From contig NZ_JACNYL010000001.1 of assembly GCF_014692525.1 (NCBI RefSeq), positions 1,240,001-1,304,000 of the forward strand: 64,000 nt of DNA, written 5' to 3'. Shown piece by piece: positions 17,723-26,481 of the stretch. Positions within the stretch are counted from its first letter, which is position 1, and each line of letters begins with the position of its first letter. Source of the DNA: Sphingobacterium chuzhouense. Its GTDB lineage: Bacteria > Bacteroidota > Bacteroidia > Sphingobacteriales > Sphingobacteriaceae. The notes beneath the pieces are model-generated. The model had not been told where the DNA came from, made no database searches, and saw only the letters and a program-made list of their open reading frames with translations. The position numbers and the translations under genes are program-made.

Positions 17723-20152
17723 TCAAATATCAATGATATCCGCTGGCTTATAGCGCTTACCATTGATCACGACACGCGTTACTCCTTTTAAAGGAACGTG
17801 TACCTTCAACTTTTCTGGTTTCTTTGTCCACTTTCCATTAATTGTCACGAACAGTGTTTTTCCGTCTTCGGACTTGTTAACTCTCAAATCAGCTACACCG
17901 TACTTTGTTGGCATATTCTCAAAAACGGTTTCCTCTTTTGATGAAATCCATGCATCAGGACAAATCCGGAGCAGATGAATGGCGTTCTCTTCGATTTCGT
18001 CATCAATCATCGCCAAACGCATCAAATTAAAGGCTAGAGGAGTAGCAAACAATGTCCCTTGAATACCATGTCGGTGTTCACACGAAATATACGTTTGCTG
18101 CGATGTAGCACCAACCAATAAACTGTAAAGTCCTTCTAAAAAATGTTTCCGATCGTGCAGTTGCCAAGAGTGGAAAACATTCCAGCTGTAACAAGGTTCG
18201 CAAGTAGATATTTCTCTGTTTAGATAAGGGCGCGAAAGCGGATTGAATCGAGTACCATAGAAATCCCGGTTAGGCCCATGACGGAAAAAATCTACCACGG
18301 AGCGCATAATAGGGTCATTCGCGTCCATCAATCCCGCCCATACCAATACCATAGGCCCTCCATCTAAATAAAAAGCATCTGAAAAACGATGAAAAGGCAT
18401 GGGTTCTAACGTCAAATTCGTCGGCGGCTTAGGGCGTTTGTTACCATCTCTATCTGTCCATGTCGGTCCTTCTGCTGCCAATTTTCTATACGCTGTAATA
18501 AAAGTTTCTTTAAATTTCTTCTTAAAAGCTAGCAGGTCGGCTGCTCGCGGATGATTAATAGATTGAAGAAATTCAACAGCGGAATGAAGACCTTTGTAAT
18601 TCCAGGCGACATTCCATACCGCTTGGACTTCCATAAGTTCATCCGTTGCTACTGCTGGAGGCAGTAGACCTTTAATACCTTCAAAATTCGTTTTCGCGCT
18701 CATGTCCTTTATAAAGTCACAGGCTTTCACAATAGATTCTGTCCAATTCGCTATAAATACTGGATCCTTGGATAGCATCGCATGTGTGCTTGCCTGATGT
18801 AAAATAGCACCATGATCGGTAAGCCAATCAAACGCTGTTAATGTTTTTGGTGTGCTATAGTACCCAGGGTGTAACTCATAGGCTGCTCCCGGCGGCTTTA
18901 CTGTTCCCTGATTCTCCCGAAATAATTCCAAATGTCTCCCTACAGATTCATGATATCCTAATAAACTTAGAAACATGTGACTCGTCATCGATGTGGGCGT
19001 ACTCCATAAGTTATCATAACCCCAAGAGCCCGATAGAAAAGTATACTCACCATTCACATAGTCTTTCTCTGCTATAATCTCCGCAAACTTAATACTATGG
19101 GCGAGCCATCTATTTATGTACTCCTCCGGAACGTGTATATTTGCCGCCGACTTGGGTCTATGTTGCCAATAAGGTTCCGTATTTGTCAATGCTCCGTCAA
19201 AACCGAGCGCTTGTTGGGTATTGACCTCTGTTAATTCTTCTGGTAGCATGGGTACCAATACATCCACTTTATCCCCTACTTTGGCATTCAAATCTATCCT
19301 TAAGTTGTACATCCCCGAGTCAATCGGACTTAGTGTAATATTTCTGCTTTGTTCTGTAGGCAATATCACCAACCGCACTTTGCCATCAGGCTCCAGTAGT
19401 CGGTAGCCTTGTTGTCCGTTTTCCGTAAAGTTCGCTAGAGACAACTCTTTAGGATAAGGCGCCAACTTTGGATTTATATCGATTGTAATCCCATCCTCCT
19501 GAAGATATCGCTGACTATGAATATAATATACGCGACTCAATTGTGTCGCTACCGGAATTACCCCCTTAAAACGGCTTGTGTCTACGTTAGTAACAGAGAG
19601 CCTTATCCAAGCGTACAAAGGCTCGATCCCCGTTTCCACATCCTTACTACCTTTTACATTCGCAAAGATTTCCTTTCGAACAACGATTCCCTCTTGTAAA
19701 GGAAAATCTGTATATAGAACCGGTGTTTCCTTATCTTTCCGCCAACCTTGGATACCTCTTCCTCCGTCAATACGCCATAACGAAGTGACTTCTTTAGGTA
19801 AAGGAGGAGGCGTACCCGAAGGTAGAGGATAAAAGGACAACATAAAATCCTGTCCTAGGTATTTTTTGGAATGTTTCCGCATTGGCGCCCAATGTGGGGC
19901 AGGCTCCACAAGGACGTTTCCGTTATATAGCACATTAAATCGGAAATAGTGGTCTTTCCAACCGATCGGTGTCCATATATTACGCTGGTCAGGCCACCAT
20001 GATTTTGCTAATTCCACATTGGGTTCCTCATGCAATGTGCATGAGGAACCAACAAAAGGTTCAACATCGTTATCTGACCGTAGGGCTTGGGCAAAACTGA
20101 CTGTACTCAAAAAAAGTACGTTAAACAAAATAATTAACCTAAGTTTTATCAT
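17723..20152 (-). CDS. Sec-exported protein of unrecognised family, paralogue 3
   Basis: 809 aa, homologous throughout to the genes at 11224 and 13711: WWPDQRNIWTPIGWKDHYFR, SWGYDNLWSTPTSM, DWLTDHGAILHQ, GLLPPAVATDE, CEPCYSWN and SCEHRHGIQG are all present. Unlike its paralogues it has an ordinary Sec signal (MIKLRLIILFNVLFLSTVSFAQ region) and no twin-arginine motif. The three copies therefore use two export routes, which argues that each has its own role or that a signal was swapped after duplication. It lies between the GH43 gene and the tachylectin-like lipoprotein gene. A glycosidase function is inferred from context and domain order only. Confidence 0.6.
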   Translation of the reverse strand: MIKLRLIILFNVLFLSTVSFAQALRSDNDVEPFVGSSCTLHEEPNVELAKSWWPDQRNIWTPIGWKDHYFRFNVLYNGNVLVEPAPHWAPMRKHSKKYLGQDFMLSFYPLPSGTPPPLPKEVTSLWRIDGGRGIQGWRKDKETPVLYTDFPLQEGIVVRKEIFANVKGSKDVETGIEPLYAWIRLSVTNVDTSRFKGVIPVATQLSRVYYIHSQRYLQEDGITIDINPKLAPYPKELSLANFTENGQQGYRLLEPDGKVRLVILPTEQSRNITLSPIDSGMYNLRIDLNAKVGDKVDVLVPMLPEELTEVNTQQALGFDGALTNTEPYWQHRPKSAANIHVPEEYINRWLAHSIKFAEIIAEKDYVNGEYTFLSGSWGYDNLWSTPTSMTSHMFLSLLGYHESVGRHLELFRENQGTVKPPGAAYELHPGYYSTPKTLTAFDWLTDHGAILHQASTHAMLSKDPVFIANWTESIVKACDFIKDMSAKTNFEGIKGLLPPAVATDELMEVQAVWNVAWNYKGLHSAVEFLQSINHPRAADLLAFKKKFKETFITAYRKLAAEGPTWTDRDGNKRPKPPTNLTLEPMPFHRFSDAFYLDGGPMVLVWAGLMDANDPIMRSVVDFFRHGPNRDFYGTRFNPLSRPYLNREISTCEPCYSWNVFHSWQLHDRKHFLEGLYSLLVGATSQQTYISCEHRHGIQGTLFATPLAFNLMRLAMIDDEIEENAIHLLRICPDAWISSKEETVFENMPTKYGVADLRVNKSEDGKTLFVTINGKWTKKPEKLKVHVPLKGVTRVVINGKRYKPADIIDI

Positions 20153-20203
20153 CTTCTATCTAATTTTTATCTATGTATTGTTGTACGCTTAATCTTTACA
20201 TTG

Positions 20204-21418
20204 CTACTCCTTAAGTGGCCAAAATCCATTTGGATTAAATCGATATCGATATACCTTATTATCGCTAGCTATAGCTAACAGGTCATCACCAAATGGTACG
20301 ATCAGTTTATACATATCCCAACCGCTACCTAACTGGCGTCTTGGTGATACTACACCGTCAGCCGTTATGGGAATTTCCCATAAGGCTCCTGATGGCTCTA
20401 TACATAAAAGCGTGTTTTTATAGGGTAATATCTGACTATAAGCACTCCAACCATCTCCAAGGCTCGAGTTTGTACCGATTAGATTACCATTCGAATCAAG
20501 TGGGTACCTCAACATACGGCCATCTGGAAATCTGGCTAAAATATTACCTCGATAGATAACAAGCCTATCAAATATATTCCAACCCGTATTGATAGAAGTA
20601 CCAGTAGATATAACACCCTCTGCGGACACGGGATATCGAAATAACCGTCCATTGGCCTCACTTGGTATTCTACTTATAAAATAATTCGATCCATACGGAG
20701 CGAGGAAGTCAATAACATTCCATCCGCTACCCATGGTTATAGGATCACTAAACTGCTCCGTTTCGGAGTTATAAACAAATCGCTTTATCGTTCCGTTAGC
20801 ATCCCTTATCATCAAGTTATCCAAATGCTGGAAGGCAATTGTTGCGCCCACAGTTCCTAAATCTAAGATTTCCTCTCTCGGTACATTTCCAGGTTCAAAA
20901 GATGCTGCGACCACAAAATAGGCAACACCCAACTGTTGATTTACCGCTGTACCATCACTCACATCCTTGATACCTACAGGCAAAAGATAAGGTGTATATG
21001 CCTCTAGGTATTCTGATGTTTTCACCGTGACAATAGCCTTTGTGGAGTGTGGTTGACCCGCAGCGATGATGACCTCACCCCTTCCAAATTCATAGCTCCC
21101 CTCGGGCATGATGGAATAGGAGGTTCCTCTTTCCGCATTAAACGCTTCAACTAATTCGGGGAAGAAATCCAGCGTAACCGTGACATCCTGCTTGGGATCA
21201 TCCACACCACCCAGATAGACGCTGAGGTCAAATGTTTGGTCTTCCTCCCGTACATACACATTGACAAATTTGGGTGCATTGTTGGCTTGGGGAATATATA
21301 AGCTTGTATATTTCTCTTTATCCAAGACATCTATATAATCACTTTTACAACCATTTACGGCACTAATTATCAGTATGGCAACTAGCCCCCTGAAATATCT
21401 TTTTAATTCTTTTTTCAT
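20204..21418 (-). CDS. Lipoprotein with DUF1735 domain and tachylectin-like beta-propeller
   Basis: Probable surface glycan-binding lipoprotein of the PUL, 404 aa, in the position of SusE/SusF. An SPII-like signal ends at Cys near residue 24 (SAVNGC). A DUF1735 / BT_3987-like N-terminal domain (about residues 35-175) is followed by five repeats of about 47 residues with the pattern GSGWN..D.L.PYG..L..I...G.L.RYP, as in tachylectin-2 propellers, which bind GlcNAc/GalNAc-type sugars. ATG 21418 is preferred over 21439 because the signal peptide MKKELKRYFRG begins there, and it then starts 14 nt after the SusD stop. Ligand specificity is inferred from the fold only. Confidence 0.82.
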   Translation of the reverse strand: MKKELKRYFRGLVAILIISAVNGCKSDYIDVLDKEKYTSLYIPQANNAPKFVNVYVREEDQTFDLSVYLGGVDDPKQDVTVTLDFFPELVEAFNAERGTSYSIMPEGSYEFGRGEVIIAAGQPHSTKAIVTVKTSEYLEAYTPYLLPVGIKDVSDGTAVNQQLGVAYFVVAASFEPGNVPREEILDLGTVGATIAFQHLDNLMIRDANGTIKRFVYNSETEQFSDPITMGSGWNVIDFLAPYGSNYFISRIPSEANGRLFRYPVSAEGVISTGTSINTGWNIFDRLVIYRGNILARFPDGRMLRYPLDSNGNLIGTNSSLGDGWSAYSQILPYKNTLLCIEPSGALWEIPITADGVVSPRRQLGSGWDMYKLIVPFGDDLLAIASDNKVYRYRFNPNGFWPLKE

Positions 21419-21432
21419 CACACAAGCTGTTA

Positions 21433-23235
21433 TTACCATTGAGGATTTTGGACGAGATTATGATTTTTATCGATTTCAGATTGATACAGCGGCCACAAAT
21501 AATGTTTGGGAGCGGTGAATATTCTGGTCTCAACTCTTGTTCGTTGATAGAATGCATTATCTTGTAAGGAGGTACCTCCTTGAATATTCATCCCAAACAC
21601 ATCTTTGTTATCTACAGTTTCTGCAATTTTCCAGCGTCTAACATCAAAATAGCGATGTGTCTCGAATGCGAGCTCAATACGTCTCTCGTGCCGGATGCGC
21701 TCCCGCATTTCTTGTTGCGTAAGTCCATCCGGTAGAGGGGGCATCCCTGCTCGTTTCCTGATCTGATTGACATAGGTATATACATCTGCCACAGGCCCTT
21801 CAAACTCGTTAAGTGCTTCTGCATAATTTAAGTATTGTTCTCCCAATCGAAAGAGCACCCACGTTTTGAGTACTGTCCGATTTGCAGGAACATCCACGTT
21901 TGGATCCGAAAATTTCTTGATCAGATATCCAGTAGAGGTATAGTTCTGCCCTCCCGCTCCCCGGCCATCCAATCCAGTTCTCCAAAACTGTATTTGTCTG
22001 TCTCTCCATATCGAGCCACTAAAATGTATGTGTGCATAAAACCGAGGTTCGCGGTTTGCGTACATATTATGCACCCCTGCCGGGTAGTGCCCACTTGGGT
22101 GTGCAGTGGTCGTATATCCGGATTCACTATATCCTGATGCGGGGTTGATAATCGGGGAATCATCCCCATTATATCCCAAAATAGGACGTTCCCCATTCGC
22201 CATTTCATAAGCATCTACGATTTCCTGCGTTGGAGCATAAGCCGAAAACCCACCGTGACTCAAGGGGCCTGAGGATCGTTCAAATAGCAAACTAGGACCG
22301 ATGTTTCTTGCGAAGAATATCTCATTATTATAAGGAAGTAAAAACAAATCCTGACAAGCTTTAGCTGGATCTGAATTATTTAATCGAAAGATCTCATAGC
22401 CTCCTGTTTCTGTTTGGTCGATACAATCTTTCGCAGCGACATAGGCTCGGTACCACTTTTCCGCATCATAGGCTGTGGGAAACAAGCGCAGTCCTTCATG
22501 GTCCGTAAACCTTGCGTAATCGGGATTTCCATTCCATAAAGGACTGGCGGCGTATAGTAATACCCGTGCTTTCAAGGCGAGTGCTACCGCCCGTGTAATT
22601 CTTCCGTATTCACTATTGGAGGCAACCCGAATGGGAAGAAGTTCGGCAGCCCTTTCACTCTCCGTGACAACGAACGCTACACACTCTTCAAGAGGTCGCC
22701 GTCTCAATTCCAGAAAGTCATCAGTCAATTGGAAAGAATGGTCTGCTATAGGTACCGGCCCATGCACACGCATTAACATAAAATGGTAAAATGCCCGTAA
22801 AAAAGTAGCCTCACCTATCCATCTATTTCTGACGGTCTCCGTAAATACGGGTGGACTTAACGGGACATTGTCCACATTTTCCAGAAAAATATTCGCTTTC
22901 CGAATACCCTCGTACATAAAAGACCAGATATTTACCGGCATATTTGAGGGCCCCCAGGCACCACTAACCATCGCATGGGAAAATGCGTAAGCCCACGTAA
23001 TATTCATTTCGTCTGTTGCCGCAACAAATGGGTTTCTTCCCGGGTTATCACTCATGTTTGATTCATCAGGCAATTGTGCGTATACCGAAGTCAAAAAAGA
23101 TTCTGCATATCGATGTTGGCTAAAGACATCTTCAATTGTGAGATCTTCGTCAGGGGTTTTATCCAAAAAATCCTTCTGACATCCACTGCTAAAGAAAATG
23201 AAACTTATTGCAGTTAAAAACAATGCTTTATTCAT
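21433..23235 (-). CDS. SusD/RagB family nutrient-binding lipoprotein
   Basis: Outer-membrane lipoprotein of 600 aa that caps the SusC channel and binds oligosaccharide at the cell surface. The SPII signal ends SSGC at residues 16-19. Family marks are DKTPDEDLTIEDVF near the N-terminus, TPR-type helices (EATFLRAFYHFMLMRVHGPVPI), LALKARVLLYAASPLWN, and the C-terminal EQYLNYAEALNEF...IRKRAGMPPLP and RRIELAFETHRYFDVRRWK. It lies 21 nt downstream of susC. The substrate is unknown but presumably is that of the three exported paralogues, the GH43 and the GH2 enzymes. Confidence 0.96.
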   Translation of the reverse strand: MNKALFLTAISFIFFSSGCQKDFLDKTPDEDLTIEDVFSQHRYAESFLTSVYAQLPDESNMSDNPGRNPFVAATDEMNITWAYAFSHAMVSGAWGPSNMPVNIWSFMYEGIRKANIFLENVDNVPLSPPVFTETVRNRWIGEATFLRAFYHFMLMRVHGPVPIADHSFQLTDDFLELRRRPLEECVAFVVTESERAAELLPIRVASNSEYGRITRAVALALKARVLLYAASPLWNGNPDYARFTDHEGLRLFPTAYDAEKWYRAYVAAKDCIDQTETGGYEIFRLNNSDPAKACQDLFLLPYNNEIFFARNIGPSLLFERSSGPLSHGGFSAYAPTQEIVDAYEMANGERPILGYNGDDSPIINPASGYSESGYTTTAHPSGHYPAGVHNMYANREPRFYAHIHFSGSIWRDRQIQFWRTGLDGRGAGGQNYTSTGYLIKKFSDPNVDVPANRTVLKTWVLFRLGEQYLNYAEALNEFEGPVADVYTYVNQIRKRAGMPPLPDGLTQQEMRERIRHERRIELAFETHRYFDVRRWKIAETVDNKDVFGMNIQGGTSLQDNAFYQRTRVETRIFTAPKHYLWPLYQSEIDKNHNLVQNPQW

Positions 23236-23256
23236 AACAAACCTGGTTAAATGTGT

Positions 23257-26200
23257 TTAAAATGTGAACTGGACACCGGCGTTCAAGATTCGTTGTATTG
23301 GATAACCTCCTGTTCCATTGTCCGACTCGGGATCTATAAAATTCAACTTGTCCCATGTGAACAGGTTGACACCATTTACAAAGGCCCGTATCCCGTTGAT
23401 GCGTAATCTTTCCAATACTCTTGGTTGAAAGTTATATCCTACCTCTACATTTCTTAGGCGTAGATAGGATGCATCCCGCTGCCACAGGGTAGACTCCTGA
23501 AAATTGTTGGGACTACTCGCATCACGTACCGCCGGATATCGGGCATCCATATTATCGGGTGTCCATCTGTTGTCATAATATTCCCGGGTAATGTTATCAG
23601 CCCCCAATCCGTTTATGAACGGCTGCATGGCCGCTCCATATAGATAAATACTAGTGCGGGTGGCTCCCGTAAAATACACACTAACGTCTACCGCCTTGTA
23701 GGCGATCGTGCCCCCAAAACCGAACATGATTTCCGGCAAACGTGGATAACCTATAAATATCCGGTCGTAAGTATCGATTACACCGTCACCGTTGATATCC
23801 TTATATTTTATATCCCCCGGCCTTACGATAGAACTAAAGGTCTGCACAGGACTATTATCAATCTCTTCTTGATCCCGGAAGAGACCGAGTGCCACCAAAC
23901 CAGCAGGTTGCGAAACAGGGATAGCTTGGCCGCGAGCATTTTGATAGGGATACAACGGTATAGGCTCGTCGTTTTCTACAATCTTGTTACGGGCAAACGT
24001 AAAATTTCCACGAAACGAATAGTACCAGCCTGAAGATGTTGTATGCTTAAATTCCATTAACGCATCAAATCCTTTGTTATCCACCTTTCCCAGATTTGCG
24101 TAAGGTATGGTAGAAGAAGGGATACCAGCTATAGCGGGAATAGTTCGCCGCTGCATCAAGATGCCTTCTCTCTTTTCCGTAAAACCATCGAGTTGCAAAC
24201 TAATTTTCCCAGACAGCAACTCCAAGTCCACTCCTAAATTAGTTTTTGTCGAGACTTCCCAGGTTACATCGGGATTACCGATCTTTGATTCACTAAATCC
24301 CGGGAAACCGAGCTGCTGGTCCCCAAACCGATACGCGTTGTTAACACGAGCTACGTTTGTTAGAAAGAGAAAACGATCCCCACCGATCTGGTCATTTCCG
24401 ACTTGACCATAGGAACCTCTTATCTTGAGGCTGTTGACGATGTCTTGGTTCCAAAAGTCTTCATTGGATATAACCCATCCTGCTGATACAGAAGGAAAGA
24501 AACCAAATCGTTTTCCTTTCGGAAAGTTTTCGGAACCGTTGTATCCCATATTTGTTTCCAAAAGATATTTATTTTGGTAACTATAGCTAACCCTTGCCGC
24601 TAGCCCCAATCGTCTGGCAGGCAAATTGCCTATCGAGTTGCTTGCCATCAAGTTGACATAATCCCGTTGGTTATACAATAGCATCCCAGTAACATGGTGC
24701 CCGTCAAAATCTCGGTCATAGTTTACGGAAGCTTCCGTATAAATTGCCCGGTTCGCCACATTCGACGGAAGGTAGCCCATTGGTTGTTCTTCTCGTAACA
24801 ACTGGTATTTCTCTTCGCCGGTATTCTCATCAACCCCTTGGTATCTCCGCACTTCAAAATATTTTTGACGCGTGGCCTGGTTAAAAGAGTAATAATCGTA
24901 GGCAAAACGTCCTCCAACCGACAACCCAGGAGTAATCAGCTCGGACAAGTCCCATGCCGTACCAAAGGTGCCTTGCAAGGTATTTCTAAAATAAGTCATA
25001 TAACCGGATTGCGTAGCAATACCATAGGGATGATAGCCTACATAACTTGGAACTCCGCCCAGACTGCCATCGGGATTCATCAATGGAAAATCTATTGGAG
25101 ATGTCCTTTTAATCGCCGTGAAAAGATCTAATGACGTATTCCCTGGGTAATTTTGATGATGGATAATACCACCTAGACTGAGATCTATCTTTAGATTTTT
25201 TGCCAAATTGATATCGACATTCGATCTAAAGTTATACCTTTTCATATTGGCGTTGGTATTAAAATCATTTAAGTTATCTTGTTTATAAACACCATCCTGA
25301 TGCGTATAACCTACATTGGTATAATAGCGTATAACGTCGGTACCACCTGATACACTCAAATTCGATATATGCTGCGAAGTGTGCTTTTTTAACACTACAT
25401 CCTGCCAATTGACCGAAGGATACAAATAGGGTTCAGAACCGTCGGCAAATTTTCGCAATTCGTCCTCCGTGAATTGAAGTGGCCTCCCAACATTCGCCAA
25501 CCCTTCATTGATCAAACTGGCATATTCATGCCCATCGATATAATCCGCCATTCTTAAATTGGAGAGCATCGCGGTTTCAGAACGAAGCGTAATTCGAGGC
25601 CGTCCTACCGTTCCTTTCTTCGTAGTGATCATGATCACGCCATTTGCTCCCCGAACCCCAAATACCGCTGTGGCAGATGCATCCTTCAGGATAGTAAAGC
25701 TTTCCACCTCCTGTGCATTAATATCGTTCATGTTTCTTTCAATACCATCGACCAAGATTAAAGGGTCTCTATTTCCTGTAGTACCAACGCCTCTGATAAA
25801 AACTTGCGCGGCGTCGCTTCCGGGCATTCCAGAAGATTGACGGGAAACAATTCCGGGCATCCGTCCACTGATAGCATTGCTCAAAGAAGGAGTAGAAACC
25901 TGTTGAATCTCTCTGGTAGAGATGGAGGCAACCGATCCCGTAACGGTCAACTTCTTCTGCGTTCCGAACCCAACCACGACTACTTCATCTAAACTAGATT
26001 GCTCTTCGTCAAATTCTAACTCAAAAACTCTTTTCGACTCCTTTCCGGCAAGAACTTCCAAGGTGTGATATCCCTGAAAACGAATCTGCAATGTATCTTG
26101 CGGATTTCTAATCTCCAATAGAAAATTACCGTCAATATCGGTTGTCGTTCCGCTTGTTGTCCCTTTGACGATTATGGTAGCACCTATCAATGGTTCTTTT

Positions 26201-26391
26201 CCTGCATTCTGGACTTTTCCATTTAAGACATGCTGTGCGATTGCTTGCTGCTGAGAGACAATAAAAGTCAAGAGCAAAATGCAACCAGATTTAAAGCTCA
26301 TCCCCGTGTTTAACTTTATCGGAACATTAGACAGTTCCAATAACCAACGCTTAAAGTAAACGTCGAAACGTGTAAAAACTCTTTTCATCAT
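23257..26391 (-). CDS. SusC/RagA family TonB-linked outer membrane transporter
   Basis: TonB-dependent importer of 1044 aa paired with the following SusD. After a long N-terminal stretch the hydrophobic signal lies near residues 33-52 (ends AIAQ). A carboxypeptidase-regulatory-like domain (about 55-130), the TonB box region EVVVVGFGTQKK and a plug with RGVGTTGNRDPLILVDGIER precede a beta-barrel ending in phenylalanine (VQFTF). The start gives an unusually long n-region of about 30 residues before the signal helix. It follows the ceramidase-like gene after a 90-nt spacer containing a perfect 14-bp palindrome. Confidence 0.96.
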   Translation of the reverse strand: MMKRVFTRFDVYFKRWLLELSNVPIKLNTGMSFKSGCILLLTFIVSQQQAIAQHVLNGKVQNAGKEPLIGATIIVKGTTSGTTTDIDGNFLLEIRNPQDTLQIRFQGYHTLEVLAGKESKRVFELEFDEEQSSLDEVVVVGFGTQKKLTVTGSVASISTREIQQVSTPSLSNAISGRMPGIVSRQSSGMPGSDAAQVFIRGVGTTGNRDPLILVDGIERNMNDINAQEVESFTILKDASATAVFGVRGANGVIMITTKKGTVGRPRITLRSETAMLSNLRMADYIDGHEYASLINEGLANVGRPLQFTEDELRKFADGSEPYLYPSVNWQDVVLKKHTSQHISNLSVSGGTDVIRYYTNVGYTHQDGVYKQDNLNDFNTNANMKRYNFRSNVDINLAKNLKIDLSLGGIIHHQNYPGNTSLDLFTAIKRTSPIDFPLMNPDGSLGGVPSYVGYHPYGIATQSGYMTYFRNTLQGTFGTAWDLSELITPGLSVGGRFAYDYYSFNQATRQKYFEVRRYQGVDENTGEEKYQLLREEQPMGYLPSNVANRAIYTEASVNYDRDFDGHHVTGMLLYNQRDYVNLMASNSIGNLPARRLGLAARVSYSYQNKYLLETNMGYNGSENFPKGKRFGFFPSVSAGWVISNEDFWNQDIVNSLKIRGSYGQVGNDQIGGDRFLFLTNVARVNNAYRFGDQQLGFPGFSESKIGNPDVTWEVSTKTNLGVDLELLSGKISLQLDGFTEKREGILMQRRTIPAIAGIPSSTIPYANLGKVDNKGFDALMEFKHTTSSGWYYSFRGNFTFARNKIVENDEPIPLYPYQNARGQAIPVSQPAGLVALGLFRDQEEIDNSPVQTFSSIVRPGDIKYKDINGDGVIDTYDRIFIGYPRLPEIMFGFGGTIAYKAVDVSVYFTGATRTSIYLYGAAMQPFINGLGADNITREYYDNRWTPDNMDARYPAVRDASSPNNFQESTLWQRDASYLRLRNVEVGYNFQPRVLERLRINGIRAFVNGVNLFTWDKLNFIDPESDNGTGGYPIQRILNAGVQFTF

Positions 26392-26446
26392 TTTTCGTAT
26401 TTAGTTAGTTTATTAGTTAAAATTGACCTAGCTGTCGAATTGTGCC

Positions 26447-26460
26447 AGGTTAGCTAACCT
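26447..26460. promoter_or_regulatory. Perfect 14-bp palindrome upstream of susC
   Basis: AGGTTAGCTAACCT is self-complementary and lies in the 90-nt gap between the ceramidase-like gene and susC. With no loop it is more likely a protein-binding dyad than an RNA hairpin, and could be an internal operator or entry point for the susC section of the operon. No clear TAnnTTTG box accompanies it. Confidence 0.4.
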
Positions 26461-26481
26461 ACCAAGTGCGGGTTGAATAGA

